Part shown: positions 34,630 through 44,110 of the stretch, piece after piece
Numbering within the stretch: position 1 is the first letter of the stretch
Layout of the letters: the number at the start of each line of letters is the position of its first letter
Assembly: GCA_963833605.1 (NCBI GenBank)
Contig: CAWHYZ010000010.1
Coordinates: 310,001 to 374,000 of the forward strand
DNA: 64,000 nt
From: JAFAXD01 sp963833605
GTDB lineage: Bacteria > Pseudomonadota > Alphaproteobacteria > Rhizobiales > Xanthobacteraceae
Reading direction: 5' to 3'
Made by a program: the position numbers and the translations under genes
Notes under the pieces: model-generated
What the model was told of the DNA's origin: nothing
Databases searched by the model: none
The model's input: the letters and a program-made list of their open reading frames with translations, nothing else

Positions 34630-35664
34630 TCACCGGCACCCCACGAGCTTGCTGTTTTTGTTTTCCAGCTCGAACGGTCCGAGCTTCGCAACCGCGTAGT
34701 CCACGTACGACATGTCGACCAGCCGTGCCGCGGGCAAATCCGCGCTGATAAACTTGTTCTTCCGGTACCAGGCCTGCATGTCGAGCGCACTCGCCACGTT
34801 GATCCGACCGTTGGGGTCGCGCGATTGCCAAGCATAATCGTTGAGCAATTCCGGCCGCCGTTCGGTCCCGCTCTTGACCAGCAGGTCGATGATCTCCTTG
34901 CGGGTCGATCCAAAATGGTAGGCGTTGCAATAATCGCGCACGCCACGCAGATACGCGACGAAATAGTTCTTGACCAGTTGCGGGTCTTTCTTGGCCCAGT
35001 CGGTATTGATGATGTTGACCGCGAGCGCAGTCGGCTGCGGCCGCACATAGGTGTCGGCGTCGAGGAACATGACGCCGAGGCCCTGGTCGCGCGCCTGATA
35101 GGTGAACGGCGGAATCAGCAGGCTGGCGTCGAGCGCCTTGTTACGCAGTGCAAGGCCCATCTGCGTGAATGGGATGACCTTGATGTCAACGTCCGCAAGG
35201 CTCAGCCCCCCGGCCTCCAGCACTTTGCCGATCTCGTAGGTCGACACCGAGCCGGGGCCGTTGGTACCGATTGTTTTGCCCTTGAGGTCCTTGATCTCCT
35301 TGATCTGGTCCTTGAGATCGGGACGCAGCATGATGTTGTGACCGAGCGGCGAAGAGGTGCGGTCGGCGACGATCGTGATCGGCAGGTTCTTTTCGATTGC
35401 GTTGAAGTAGCCCGCCGAAATGCCGCCCTCGATGATCTGGTATTGATTCTGGGCGATCATCGCCATGACGTCGGCTGACGAGTTGATGTCCTCGAGCTCG
35501 ATCTTGATGCCGAACTCCTTGAAGTAGCCGCGCTCGATCGCAATCAGCGTGGCGCCGGTCGAGATTGCACGCGCCGTACCGACACGCAGCGTTGTCTCCT
35601 GCGCTTGAGCGCCGTTGAAGCCGAGCGCAAATGTCGCAACGGCGATCAAAACTGGTCGCATCAT
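34630..35664 (-). CDS. ABC substrate-binding protein, SsuA/THI5-like (second of two)
   Basis: 344 aa. Signal peptide MMRPVLIAVATFALGFNGAQAQ then ETTLRVGTARAISTGATLIAIERGYFKEFGIKIELED, the NMT1/THI5-like fold. Periplasmic receptor for the adjacent ATPase/permease. Near-duplicate of the preceding gene with the same ending pattern (LENKNSKLVGCR vs LENKTSTLKGCR). Start overlaps the preceding stop (ATGA), indicating coupling. Ligand unknown. Confidence 0.9.
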   Translation of the reverse strand: MMRPVLIAVATFALGFNGAQAQETTLRVGTARAISTGATLIAIERGYFKEFGIKIELEDINSSADVMAMIAQNQYQIIEGGISAGYFNAIEKNLPITIVADRTSSPLGHNIMLRPDLKDQIKEIKDLKGKTIGTNGPGSVSTYEIGKVLEAGGLSLADVDIKVIPFTQMGLALRNKALDASLLIPPFTYQARDQGLGVMFLDADTYVRPQPTALAVNIINTDWAKKDPQLVKNYFVAYLRGVRDYCNAYHFGSTRKEIIDLLVKSGTERRPELLNDYAWQSRDPNGRINVASALDMQAWYRKNKFISADLPAARLVDMSYVDYAVAKLGPFELENKNSKLVGCR

Positions 35665-36692
35665 CTGCATCCTTTCAGCGTACTGGTCTTGTTTTCCAGC
35701 ACGAATGGCCCAAGCTTGCCGTTGGCGTAATCGACGTAGGTCGGATCGACCAGTCGCTCGGCCGCCGGTACCGCGCCGGTGAACTTGTTTTTCACATACC
35801 AGCCCGCGATGTCGAGGGCACTCGCGATATTGATCCGGCCCAGCGGGTCGCGCGAAGGCCAGACGTATTCGTTGAGCATTTCCGGCCGCCGTTCGGTGCC
35901 GCTGCGCACCATGAGATCGATCATCTCCTTGCGGTTCGAGCCACCATGATAGGCTTGGCAATAGTCGCGCACGCCGCGCATGTAGGCGATGTAATAGCGG
36001 CGCACGAGGTCTGGATTTTGCTTCGCCCATTCGGTGTTGATGGTGTTGACTGACAGCGCGGTCGGCGCCGGCACCACGTAGTCGTCCGGATCGGCAAACA
36101 TGACCCCGAAGCCGGGGTTTCGGATCTGATAGGTGAACGGCGGGATCGCGAGCGCCGCGTCGACCGCCTTGTTGTTGAGTGCGAGGCCCATCTGGGTAAA
36201 GGGTAGAACCTTGATCTCGACATCGGCGAGACCCAGCCCCCCTTTCTGCAGGATCTTGTCGATCTCGTAGGTCGAGATCGAGCCGGGGCCGTTGCTGGCG
36301 ATCACCTTTCCCTTGAGATCCTTGATCGACTTGATCTGGTCCTTGAGATCCGTTCGGATCATGAGGTTATGGGCGAGCGGCGACGACGCACGATCGGCCA
36401 CGGCGATGATCGGAAGATTCTTTTCGAGCCCGTTGAAATAGCCGGCCGAGAGCCCGCCCTCGACGATCTGATAGCGGTTCTGGGCCAGCAGCGCGAAGGC
36501 GTTCGCCGAGGAGTCGATCGCGTCGAGCTCGACCTTGATGCCCTGGTCCTTGAAATAGCCGCGGTCGATCGCCGTGAGGGTGGCGCCCGATCCGATCGAG
36601 CGGACCTCGCCGACCCGCACCGTGTCCTCGGCATAGGCGACCGCCAGCCCCGCAACCAGGAATGCGCCGGCCAGTAATTCACGATTGAGCAT
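35661..36692 (-). CDS. ABC substrate-binding protein, SsuA/THI5-like (first of two)
   Basis: 343 aa from ATG 36692 with GGAGG 8 bases upstream. Signal peptide MLNRELLAGAFLVAGLAVAYA, then EDTVRVGEVRSIGSGATLTAIDRGYFKDQGIKVEL. Paralogous to the next gene over its entire length, so a tandem duplication with divergence. Both contain the conserved RGVRDYC and KSGTERRPE/RSGTERRPE stretches. Confidence 0.9.
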   Translation of the reverse strand: MLNRELLAGAFLVAGLAVAYAEDTVRVGEVRSIGSGATLTAIDRGYFKDQGIKVELDAIDSSANAFALLAQNRYQIVEGGLSAGYFNGLEKNLPIIAVADRASSPLAHNLMIRTDLKDQIKSIKDLKGKVIASNGPGSISTYEIDKILQKGGLGLADVEIKVLPFTQMGLALNNKAVDAALAIPPFTYQIRNPGFGVMFADPDDYVVPAPTALSVNTINTEWAKQNPDLVRRYYIAYMRGVRDYCQAYHGGSNRKEMIDLMVRSGTERRPEMLNEYVWPSRDPLGRINIASALDIAGWYVKNKFTGAVPAAERLVDPTYVDYANGKLGPFVLENKTSTLKGCR

Positions 36693-36811
36693 TGCGATCC
36701 TCCCAGCTTTCGACCCGCATGTCATTTTTGTATCACATAGCGCGGGAGGCGCTTTCGGTCGAGGCGACCTCGTAGCGCATCTGGCGACGGCACGTAAGGG
36801 TTCTGCGCGGG

Positions 36812-38104
36812 TCACTTGATGAACCCCGCCAGGCGCGGCAACCACAGCACGATCTCGGGTATGAACGTCACGATCAGCAGCACGACAATCATCGTTACGA
36901 TGAAAATCGGCACCTCGCGGAATATGTCGCCAAGCGAGGTTCCGGTCAGGTTGCTGATGACGAACAGTAGGAGCCCGTGCGGCGGCAGCGCCAGCCCGAT
37001 CATCATGTTGAGCATGATCACGACGCCGAAATGCACCAGATCGATATGGAGGGCTTCGGCGACCGGCACGAGCAGCGGCACAATGACGAGCAGGATGGTG
37101 ATCTCATCGATCACGATCGCCAGCAGGAAGAGCAGCAGATTGACGCACAGAAGGAACGCGATCGGCGACAAGTGCCAGGCAACCAGTGTGTTGCGCAACA
37201 ATTGCGGCACGTTTTCGTTGGCGACGGCGTAGTTGAACACGAATGCGCCCGACAGAATGAGGCCGATGGCGGCGGTCTGACGAACGGTTTCCGATACAAC
37301 CTCGGCTAACGTCCGAAACGCGATCGAGCGATAGACCAGCGCCAGAATGAGCGCGTAGGCGGCTGCGATCGCGGCCGCCTCGGTCGGAGATGCAATGCCG
37401 GAGTAGATGATCCCGAGCAGGATGCCGGGCAACGCGAGCGGCGGCAGGGCGCGGGCGAAGATCGGCGGCACCGCGGCCCAGGGCATCGGTTTCTCCGCCG
37501 GAAAGTCGCGCCGGCGTGCAATCACGGCGATCGTCCCCATCATCGCGGCAGCGGTGCCGAAGGCCGGCACCGTGCCGGCGAGGAACAGCGCGCCGACCGA
37601 AGCATTGGCGATCAGGGCGTAGAAGATCATCGGGATCGACGGCGGCACCAGCGGGCCGAGTGTTGCCGCCACCGCGGAGGTCGCGGCCGCAAACCCCGGC
37701 GGGTAGCGCTTGTCGCGCGTCATCATGCGAGCGACGATCAGGCCGGGCCCGGCGGCATCGGCGACCGAACTGCCGCTCATGCCGGAGAAAATCAGATTGG
37801 CGACGATGTTGACGTGCGCGAGCCCGCCGCGGAAACGCCCGACCATGACCTGGGCGAAAGCAAGCAGGCGCTCGAGCACGCCGCTCGCGTTCATGATGTT
37901 GGCCACGAAAATGAACAACGGGATCGCGAGCAACAGATAGTTGTTGTAGAGGCTGTTCATGGTCTGGTCGACCACGAGACCGAGATCCTGATGGGTCGCC
38001 ACCAGATACGCAAAACCGGCGGCCAGCATCGAAAGTCCCATCGGCGCACCCATGCCGGCGGCGACAAGGAAGATGGCAGCCAGTACCCACAGACCGAAAG
38101 TCAT
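36812..38104 (-). CDS. dctM: TRAP transporter large permease (DctM)
   Basis: 430 aa from ATG 38104 (MTFGLWVLAAIFLVAAGMG). About twelve membrane helices. Family motifs include LLAIPLFIFVANIMNASG, FSGMSGSSVADAAGPG and GIASPTEAAAIAA. Ion-coupled organic acid uptake with the DctQ and DctP partners immediately upstream. Confidence 0.93.
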   Translation of the reverse strand: MTFGLWVLAAIFLVAAGMGAPMGLSMLAAGFAYLVATHQDLGLVVDQTMNSLYNNYLLLAIPLFIFVANIMNASGVLERLLAFAQVMVGRFRGGLAHVNIVANLIFSGMSGSSVADAAGPGLIVARMMTRDKRYPPGFAAATSAVAATLGPLVPPSIPMIFYALIANASVGALFLAGTVPAFGTAAAMMGTIAVIARRRDFPAEKPMPWAAVPPIFARALPPLALPGILLGIIYSGIASPTEAAAIAAAYALILALVYRSIAFRTLAEVVSETVRQTAAIGLILSGAFVFNYAVANENVPQLLRNTLVAWHLSPIAFLLCVNLLLFLLAIVIDEITILLVIVPLLVPVAEALHIDLVHFGVVIMLNMMIGLALPPHGLLLFVISNLTGTSLGDIFREVPIFIVTMIVVLLIVTFIPEIVLWLPRLAGFIK

Positions 38105-38106
38105 TG

Positions 38107-38628
38107 TTAGAGCCCTTGCCGCCAGCGCGTGCCCGCAAGCAGCACGAGGCGGTGGATCATGCGGACGATCACTGCCAGCATGAACAGCGCAAAGCACAGG
38201 TAAACGTAATCAAGCCGCAAACGCATCACCGGCGTACGCTCGCGCCACAGAAACAGGATGTAGTCGAGCGCCGCCGGCAGCGCATAAATAAAGATACCGC
38301 CCACCAACAGAATGCGTGCTGCGGCAACAAAGCGCCGAGCGCGATCCGGCAGGTGGCGATAGATCAGATCGAACGAGATCTGCCGCCGATCATCGACCAC
38401 GAGACCATTGGCGAGGAATACGATCCAGATGAACAGGATGACGCTTGCCTCGTCGGCCCAGGCGACCGCGTCGCCGAAGGCGTAGCGCATGACGATTTTG
38501 TAGATGAATGCGAGAAAGACCGCGACGAACATCAAGTCGGTGAGCACCTCGGCGAGGCGGGCGATGACCGCGCCGATGCGGGCAAATAAATCGGGCTTCA
38601 GCAAGGGGCCTTCCCCATGCTCCGTCAT
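38107..38628 (-). CDS. dctQ: TRAP transporter small permease (DctQ)
   Basis: 173 aa from ATG 38628 (MTEHGEGPLLKPDLF). Four membrane helices. Conserved YKIVMRYAFGDAVAWADEASVILFIWIVFLANGLVVDDRRQISFDL. Stops two bases before dctM starts, so an operon. Confidence 0.9.
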   Translation of the reverse strand: MTEHGEGPLLKPDLFARIGAVIARLAEVLTDLMFVAVFLAFIYKIVMRYAFGDAVAWADEASVILFIWIVFLANGLVVDDRRQISFDLIYRHLPDRARRFVAAARILLVGGIFIYALPAALDYILFLWRERTPVMRLRLDYVYLCFALFMLAVIVRMIHRLVLLAGTRWRQGL

Positions 38629-38790
38629 GGCCGGGCTTGTCCGGCTTGTCCCCGCCGTCGACGTCGTGCCGCAATGTAACACCTCAAAGACGTGGATGAC
38701 CGCGGCAGGGCACCCCGCGCGCTTGCGCGCCGGGACCCCGGCAAGCGCGGGCATGACGACCGACAGGGCGTGCCGATCACGGCTGTCGTC

Positions 38791-39793
38791 CTATTTCGTG
38801 TCCAGCACCTGTTTGAGCTTGGCTGCGTCCCAGGCCTTGGCCAGGTCGGACTCGGCATAGACCTTGTCGGCGAGCGCGCGGAACGGTGCGAGATCGATCG
38901 TATCGACCGCGAGGCCCTTGCCCTTGAGCGCTTCGGCGACGGTCTTCTCATCGGCAAGCCGGCCGTCGTCATTGGCCTTGCCGGCGAGCACGGCCGCCGC
39001 GGATACAACCTTTTGCTGGTCGGCCGAAAGCTTGTCCCAAATCGGCTTTGCCATGCTGAAGAAGACCGGCTGGATCATGTGGGCGGTGAGCACGACCTGC
39101 TCGGTGACCTCGTAGAACTTGGCAGCGTTGAGGATCGACAGCGGATTTTCCTGGCCATCGATCGCGCCGGTCTTGAGCGCCAAATAGACTTCCGGCATGC
39201 CCATCGGCACCGGGCTCACGCCCAGCGTCTTGCCGAGCAGCAGCCATTCGGGTCCGGCCGCCATGCGCAGCTTGACGCCGGCGAGGTCGGCCGGGCCCTT
39301 CACGGTTCGCTTCTGCCGCAGATTGACCTGGCGGGTGCCCAGATAGGCGGTGGCAAGGATCACGATGCCCATCTTGTCAGCGACCCCGCGCCGATAGTCT
39401 TCGCCGATAGGGCCGTCGACCACATGACGCATGTGGTCATAATCGCGAAACAGGTAGCCGCGGTTGAGGTAGCCAAACTCGGGAATCTGCTGCGCCACCT
39501 CGAATGTCGTCATAGTGCTCATCTCGAGGTTACCGCGCTGCAGGGCGGGCACTTCGGTTCCCTGCTTGAACAAGGTCGACGCCGGATAGGGACTCGACCT
39601 TGATCCCGACATTCAGCTTCTCGACCACGGCCTTGAAGGCCTCGATCGACTTCGCAAGGAAATCGGATGGTGGTGCCGCGCTGGAAAAGCGCAAAGTCAC
39701 GTCGGCGGCGTTCGCGACGCCCGCAAGCATCAGCATGGCTGTCAGCGCGGCGGCGCGGCCGAGCGCAATCACTATTCTCGTTTTCATGTCCAT
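38791..39793 (-). pseudogene. dctP: TRAP transporter solute receptor (DctP) with frameshift
   Basis: N-terminal part MDMKTRIVIALGRAAALTA.. with signal peptide, then ADVTLRFSSAAPPSDFLAKSIEAFKAVVEKLNVGIKVES in one frame. The rest (YPASTLFKQGTEVPALQRGNLEM.. to LKQVLDTK) is in another. The join is at about 39588, where GGG/CCC looks one base too long. Full product ~333 aa with the family's R-x-x-x-GP region (KGPADLAGVKLRMAAGPEW) intact. Either a real null or a consensus error. The downstream dctQM look functional. Confidence 0.8.
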
Positions 39794-39901
39794 CCCCGTG
39801 TCCGTTTGGTCTGCCATACCGTATCGCAAACGCTGCGTTACGCCATATGTCTTGACGGCACGCGTGCAGCTTGGAACGCTGCAACCCCCATGCCAGCGTG
39901 A

Positions 39902-40891
39902 ATGTCCATCATGTCCCCCCTGCCCGTCTCGTTTGCCTGCGCCGCCTATGACCGCATGGTGCCGTTTCTGACCGGTGAAGTACGGCCGGCCGGCATCGAG
40001 CTCAATTTCATTCCGATCGCAAACCCGCGCGATACCTTCGACCGTATGGCAGGCGGGCTGGAGTTCGACGCTGCCGAATTCTCCTCGTCTGAATTCATCA
40101 GCCGCATGAGCGCCGGCACCTGCCCGTTCGTCGCGCTGCCGGTTTTTCCCTCGCGCATGTTCAGGCACAGCTTCATCACCGTGAACAGCAACGTCGTACG
40201 CACCCCCAAAGACCTTGCCGGCAAGCGTATCGGCGTTCCGCTCTACACGATGACGGCTGCGGTCTGGATCCGCGGGGTTCTGGTCCACGAGTACGGGGTC
40301 GATCTCTCCGGCGTGCATTGGCTGCAGGGCGCGACCAACAAGCCGGGCCGGCACGGCAGCCCGACCGTGCCGCCGCTGCTCAAGCATGTTGCCATCGAAA
40401 ACAACTCCACCGACAAATCGCTGAGCGAGCTACTCGAGGCGGGCGCGATCGATGCCATCATCGGTGCCGATATTCCGGTCGCCCTGCGCCGCAATCCGTC
40501 GGTACGGCGACTGTTTCCGGATTTTCCCAAGGTCGAGGCCGATTACTATCGGCGCACCGGGATCTATCCGATCATGCATCTTGTGGCACTCAAGCGTGAG
40601 ATCCACGAGCGCCATCCGTTCGTCGCGACGAGCCTCTATCAGGCCTTCTGTCGTGCAAAGACGATCGCGCTCGCGCGCATGCGCCAAGCCGGCATGCTGG
40701 CGACCATGATGCCGTGGATGCTGGCGCAGATCGAAGAGATGGATACCGTGTTCGGCCCGGATCCGTGGCCGTACGGGGTTGCCGACAATCGCAAGACGCT
40801 TGAAGCGCTGGTGAGCTATCTCGCAGAGCAATCACTGATCGCGAAACCGATGCCGGTCGATGATCTGTTCGTGAGGGTTTCGGAAGGGTAG
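39902..40891 (+). CDS. 4,5-dihydroxyphthalate decarboxylase-like / PBP2 protein
   Basis: 329 aa without a clear signal peptide. Periplasmic-binding-protein fold seen in Pht5-type proteins: FACAAYDRMVPFLTGEVRPAGIELNFI, FVALPVFPSRMFRHSFITVN, GKRIGVPLYTMTAAVWIRGVL and YYRRTGIYPIMHLVALKREI. Members are annotated as dihydroxyphthalate decarboxylases, though many are of unproven activity. Divergent from the TRAP operon 109 bases away. Confidence 0.82.
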   Translation: MSIMSPLPVSFACAAYDRMVPFLTGEVRPAGIELNFIPIANPRDTFDRMAGGLEFDAAEFSSSEFISRMSAGTCPFVALPVFPSRMFRHSFITVNSNVVRTPKDLAGKRIGVPLYTMTAAVWIRGVLVHEYGVDLSGVHWLQGATNKPGRHGSPTVPPLLKHVAIENNSTDKSLSELLEAGAIDAIIGADIPVALRRNPSVRRLFPDFPKVEADYYRRTGIYPIMHLVALKREIHERHPFVATSLYQAFCRAKTIALARMRQAGMLATMMPWMLAQIEEMDTVFGPDPWPYGVADNRKTLEALVSYLAEQSLIAKPMPVDDLFVRVSEG

Positions 40892-41060
40892 ATTATCCTT
40901 CTCCTGCGTCGAGGAAGGGAAGTCTGCGGCACCGCCCGGACGTGACTCCGCCCGAATTTGTGGCGCTTACGGCCCGGATCCAAGCGACAGCAAGTACGCC
41001 GTCGTACCAATAGTGCCCTTCCTATCGCGGGTTTCCGTGTTAGCTTGAAAATATCAACTC

Positions 41061-41114
41061 GTGGCGGCTCCGGCTTTTTCTGATAAGCCCCCGTCGGAGA
41101 GCCGAGGCCGCCAC
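41061..41114. terminator. 14-bp imperfect stem-loop
   Basis: GTGGCGGCTCCGGC (41061-41074) pairs with GCCGAGGCCGCCAC (41101-41114) with one mismatch and one G-T pair; followed by CTTTTG. It lies 170 bases past the 39902-40891 gene, in a 273-bp gene-free gap that is otherwise unremarkable. Terminator function is likely but the T-run is weak. Confidence 0.5.
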
Positions 41115-41164
41115 CTTTTGTCGAGGCCACACACGCTCAGCGGTCGCCCCGAAATTTTGCAGTT

Positions 41165-41734
41165 TCAGCCAGACGGCGCGTGCTGATCCGCAGATTTCAT
41201 CCGCGATCGTTCGGTTTTCTCAACCATATCGAACGGCAACCACACGGGCGGGCGATTTGTAACAGAGGCCCTGCGAACGAGAGCAGGGAACGTATTGCGC
41301 TGACGTGACGAGTGATGGTGCTCGATCAGCCAATTTTGGCCGCGCTTGATCAGCACCATCGTGAAGCGAGCCGGTACGGAGCGCCGCTCCCCTCGTCGGA
41401 TCGCGCTGAATTCGTAGAACCCGGCCACATAGGCGATACAATCATCGAGCATCACGATCTTGCGCTCGCCAATCACCACTTTGTCGCCGCTGTTAGCCAA
41501 GCGAGCGTAGTAGGATCGGATAGCTCCGCTGCCCTCCTTGAGCCTTAAGCCCACCGTTCCCACCATGGTCGCATCTGCAGCGTAAAGACTGAGCAAGGCG
41601 TCGACGTTATTGGTGTTGAAGGCGCTCACCCACTGATCGACTGTCGCACCCGCCTCCTCGGCTGGTCCCGAAAAGGCACTGGTCGGTATTAGCACCATTA
41701 AAGCAAGCATCAGAACGCACCAGAATCTCTCCAT
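41165..41734 (-). CDS. SnoaL/DUF4440-like secreted protein (SgcJ/EcaC family)
   Basis: 189 aa from ATG 41734 (MERFWCVLMLALMVLIPTSAFSG, a signal peptide). The mature part has an NTF2-like fold: AEEAGATVDQWVSAFNTNNVDALLSLYAADATMVGTVG, FYEFSAIRRGERRSVPARFTMVLIKRGQNWLIEHHHSS. Usually enzymes or ligand binders of unknown substrate. A ~30-residue extra basic C-terminus (EKTERSRMKSADQHAP) is unusual. Confidence 0.75.
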   Translation of the reverse strand: MERFWCVLMLALMVLIPTSAFSGPAEEAGATVDQWVSAFNTNNVDALLSLYAADATMVGTVGLRLKEGSGAIRSYYARLANSGDKVVIGERKIVMLDDCIAYVAGFYEFSAIRRGERRSVPARFTMVLIKRGQNWLIEHHHSSRQRNTFPALVRRASVTNRPPVWLPFDMVEKTERSRMKSADQHAPSG

Positions 41735-41910
41735 CGTTTCTCTCGCTTGCCGGTTTCGCAGGATCAGACACCGTGCGCAGCACACCGGAACGGGACCAGA
41801 GTGAAGGCAAGGATGCACGCACATCGACGAGCATCTACGCCAACGCGCATCGCAACGCCGGGCGGCCGGCTGAGTGCCGGCCCGCCTTCTGAAAGAATGC
41901 AAGTCCAGGA

Positions 41911-42261
41911 TTAGTAATCAGTATCGAACTGTTCCTGGAATGCTGCGGATGCTTTCTCGTTGCCGGAATCCTGCAGCATGTAGAGTTTGCCGCCTTGCTT
42001 ATAGATGACAGTGCCTGGGCGGATTTCCTTTGCACCGGCGGTCACGGCCGACTGGTGCTTGGCCGTATTGACCTTGATGTTGGACTTGTGGATTCTCTGA
42101 CCCTTGGGGCCGATCATAAGTGCTTCGCCCTCACCGATGGTCGTCACTTGGCTCGATTTGCCGGATGACTTTGCGGCGGGCGCTTGTGCCATTGCCGCCG
42201 ACGAAACGCCCAACACTAGACTTGTGCCTCCGACCACAAGCAACTTCTTTGAAGCCACCAT
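41911..42261 (-). CDS. Secreted hypothetical protein
   Basis: 116 aa. Signal peptide MVASKKLLVVGGTSLVLGVSSAAMAQA; mature part rich in Lys/Ser with IGPKGQRIHKSNIKVN and IRPGTVIYKQGGKLYMLQD. GGAGAGAG ribosome site before the ATG. No known family. The 530-bp stretch on its 5' side up to 42795 holds nothing I can support as a gene. Confidence 0.65.
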   Translation of the reverse strand: MVASKKLLVVGGTSLVLGVSSAAMAQAPAAKSSGKSSQVTTIGEGEALMIGPKGQRIHKSNIKVNTAKHQSAVTAGAKEIRPGTVIYKQGGKLYMLQDSGNEKASAAFQEQFDTDY

Positions 42262-42794
42262 AATCTCTCTCCAGACTTCCCGATTGTGCGCCCCGCACGC
42301 CGCTCAGCGTAGATCATGCTCGCGGCTTCAAATCTTAACTTTTCTTCATGTTTGTTCCCAACCGCTCAAAGCATTCAGCTCATTCAACGCCTCGACAGTC
42401 CGCGGTCGCGCTTGGTGTTCGCATCCAAGCATCCAACAATATCATGTCCTCTTTCACGTCCACTCTTCAGTTAGGGATAAACTCGGTACGACAGCGTGCG
42501 GAGTTCGTCGCTCACTCCGCCGCCCCCAACTTGTGACCGGCGATGCCGATGAGGATGCTCGCAAGAACACGGCTCAAAGGGCATCCGGCCACCACCGCGC
42601 ATCGGTTCTGGAACAGCGCGAGCCCGGCCAAGTCGTTCACGCACGTGGTTAGATTCCTGACAAGGCACGAATGGAAAGCGGTTAACGTCTTTGACGGCTG
42701 GCGGTTGGCAAATGGCCTGGTACGGACAAAATATGCCCGTCTTTCCGACACGAAGCTTTTCAAGATTATTGCCCTGGAGTGTTCCGTATCAGTG

Positions 42795-43400
42795 ATGCGA
42801 CACCTGTTCCCCTCGTTCGACGGCCCGACGCACGCGTCGCCCTATTTCTGCGTGCAACGCCGACACCGCTGGTGGCCGGTTGCGGCTGCGTTCGTGGCAG
42901 GAATGACGTGCGTTTTTGCCCTGGTGGGACCGTGGAAATATGCCGGCGGTCGCTCGACCGTGGAAACGCCGGCCGCTGGACCAACGACCCCCGTTTCGGC
43001 CAACGTGCGCTCGCAGAGCGTGTCGGCAGCGCCGTCCGATCGTGGCGAACCGGCGGCAGCGACAGAACCCCGCACCAACGCGGCCGCGCCGCCCCCGGGA
43101 GCGCCGGCGGCAGCGCCGGCTGACGAACATCCTGTGGCTCCGGCGGCGATCGGCAACACAAGCACGGCGGCCGCACGGGCGCCGCGCGCATCATCGAATG
43201 CGAAGATGCTCGAAGCCCGACGTTCGATTGCCAGTCCGCCAATGGGCAAGACTGCGGCCGCGGCGGCGGCTGGCGCGCTGCCTGATCAAGCGGCCGGGAT
43301 GGTTCGGATCGACGAGGAGGAACTCCCCGACGGGCGCCGCGTTCCGGTTTACCGGCGGCCCACGATTTTCGACAGTGTGCGAACGCCCAGAACCGAGTAG
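42795..43400 (+). CDS. Ala/Pro-rich membrane-anchored hypothetical protein
   Basis: 201 aa from ATG 42795 (MRHLFPSFDGPTHASP). One membrane helix near residues 25-45 (WWPVAAAFVAGMTCVFALVGPW), then a low-complexity Ala/Pro/Thr domain and a final IDEEELPDGRRVPVYRRPTIF motif. Type II membrane topology suggested. Longer upstream start (42543) and the opposite-strand frame are less convincing. Confidence 0.5.
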   Translation: MRHLFPSFDGPTHASPYFCVQRRHRWWPVAAAFVAGMTCVFALVGPWKYAGGRSTVETPAAGPTTPVSANVRSQSVSAAPSDRGEPAAATEPRTNAAAPPPGAPAAAPADEHPVAPAAIGNTSTAAARAPRASSNAKMLEARRSIASPPMGKTAAAAAAGALPDQAAGMVRIDEEELPDGRRVPVYRRPTIFDSVRTPRTE

Positions 43401-43405
43401 CTGGA

Positions 43406-44068
43406 CTACCGAAGCTCACGCTCTTTCCCGTTGTCCAGCCAACCGGTCTGAGCACGGCCTTTCGGCGTGAGGATTCCGCCAAAGAAGAGATCGAGCGCCT
43501 TCTCGAAGGCGACCTTGGGCGTGAGGTTGGTGCGCGCAAGCGATGCAGGCTCGTGCACGCCCTTGATAGTCTGCAGCCAGAATTCGGTGAGAAAGACAAC
43601 GTCGATGTCGTCGCGCACCATGCCCTGCTCCAAGCCGAGCTTGAGCATGGTTCCGAATACGATCGGGATGTTGCGCTCCTTCAGCTTGTCGATCTCGCCA
43701 TAGAGGCCCGGAGCGAAGCGCTGCAAATCCTGCAGAAATCCCGGGCTGAGCGCAGCGAAGTATGAACCAACAATGGCAAGCACGGTGGCAAACTTCTGCG
43801 GAAAACTGCCACCGGGCGCGGACAGCACCTCCCCCACCCGCCGACGAATGGTAGCGCCGATGGCCGCGATCAGCGCCGACACGATCGCGTCCTTGGAGTC
43901 GAAATGCACGTAGATCGTCTTCTTACTCATACCCAGCGCGTAGGCGAGCGCGTCCATGGTGAACCCGCTGTAGTGATCGCGCAGCATGAGCTCGTTGGCG
44001 GTGCGCAGGATGCGGCCAGCGGTCGTGTCATCGAGATCGATGACCGGTGTCGAAGAGAAATCCGTCAC
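43406..44068 (-). CDS. TetR/AcrR-family transcriptional regulator
   Basis: 220 aa. Helix-turn-helix at residues ~28-58: LRDHYSGFTMDALAYALGMSKKTIYVHFDSKDAIVSA. Ligand domain to the end. It follows the FAD monooxygenase by 43 bases on the same strand, so they are probably cotranscribed, with a candidate operator at 45750-45775 ahead of the pair. Confidence 0.9.
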   Translation of the reverse strand: MTDFSSTPVIDLDDTTAGRILRTANELMLRDHYSGFTMDALAYALGMSKKTIYVHFDSKDAIVSALIAAIGATIRRRVGEVLSAPGGSFPQKFATVLAIVGSYFAALSPGFLQDLQRFAPGLYGEIDKLKERNIPIVFGTMLKLGLEQGMVRDDIDVVFLTEFWLQTIKGVHEPASLARTNLTPKVAFEKALDLFFGGILTPKGRAQTGWLDNGKERELR

Positions 44069-44110
44069 GATGCCGCCGGCCCTGCCGCCGCGAGGCGCGT
44101 ACCCCGCGCT

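Noticed and set aside
42766..43599. 277-codon minus-strand frame over the Ala/Pro-rich membrane protein
   Set aside because: Ser/Arg-rich low-complexity reading that also overlaps the end of the TetR gene; the plus strand has a membrane anchor and a sensible start.
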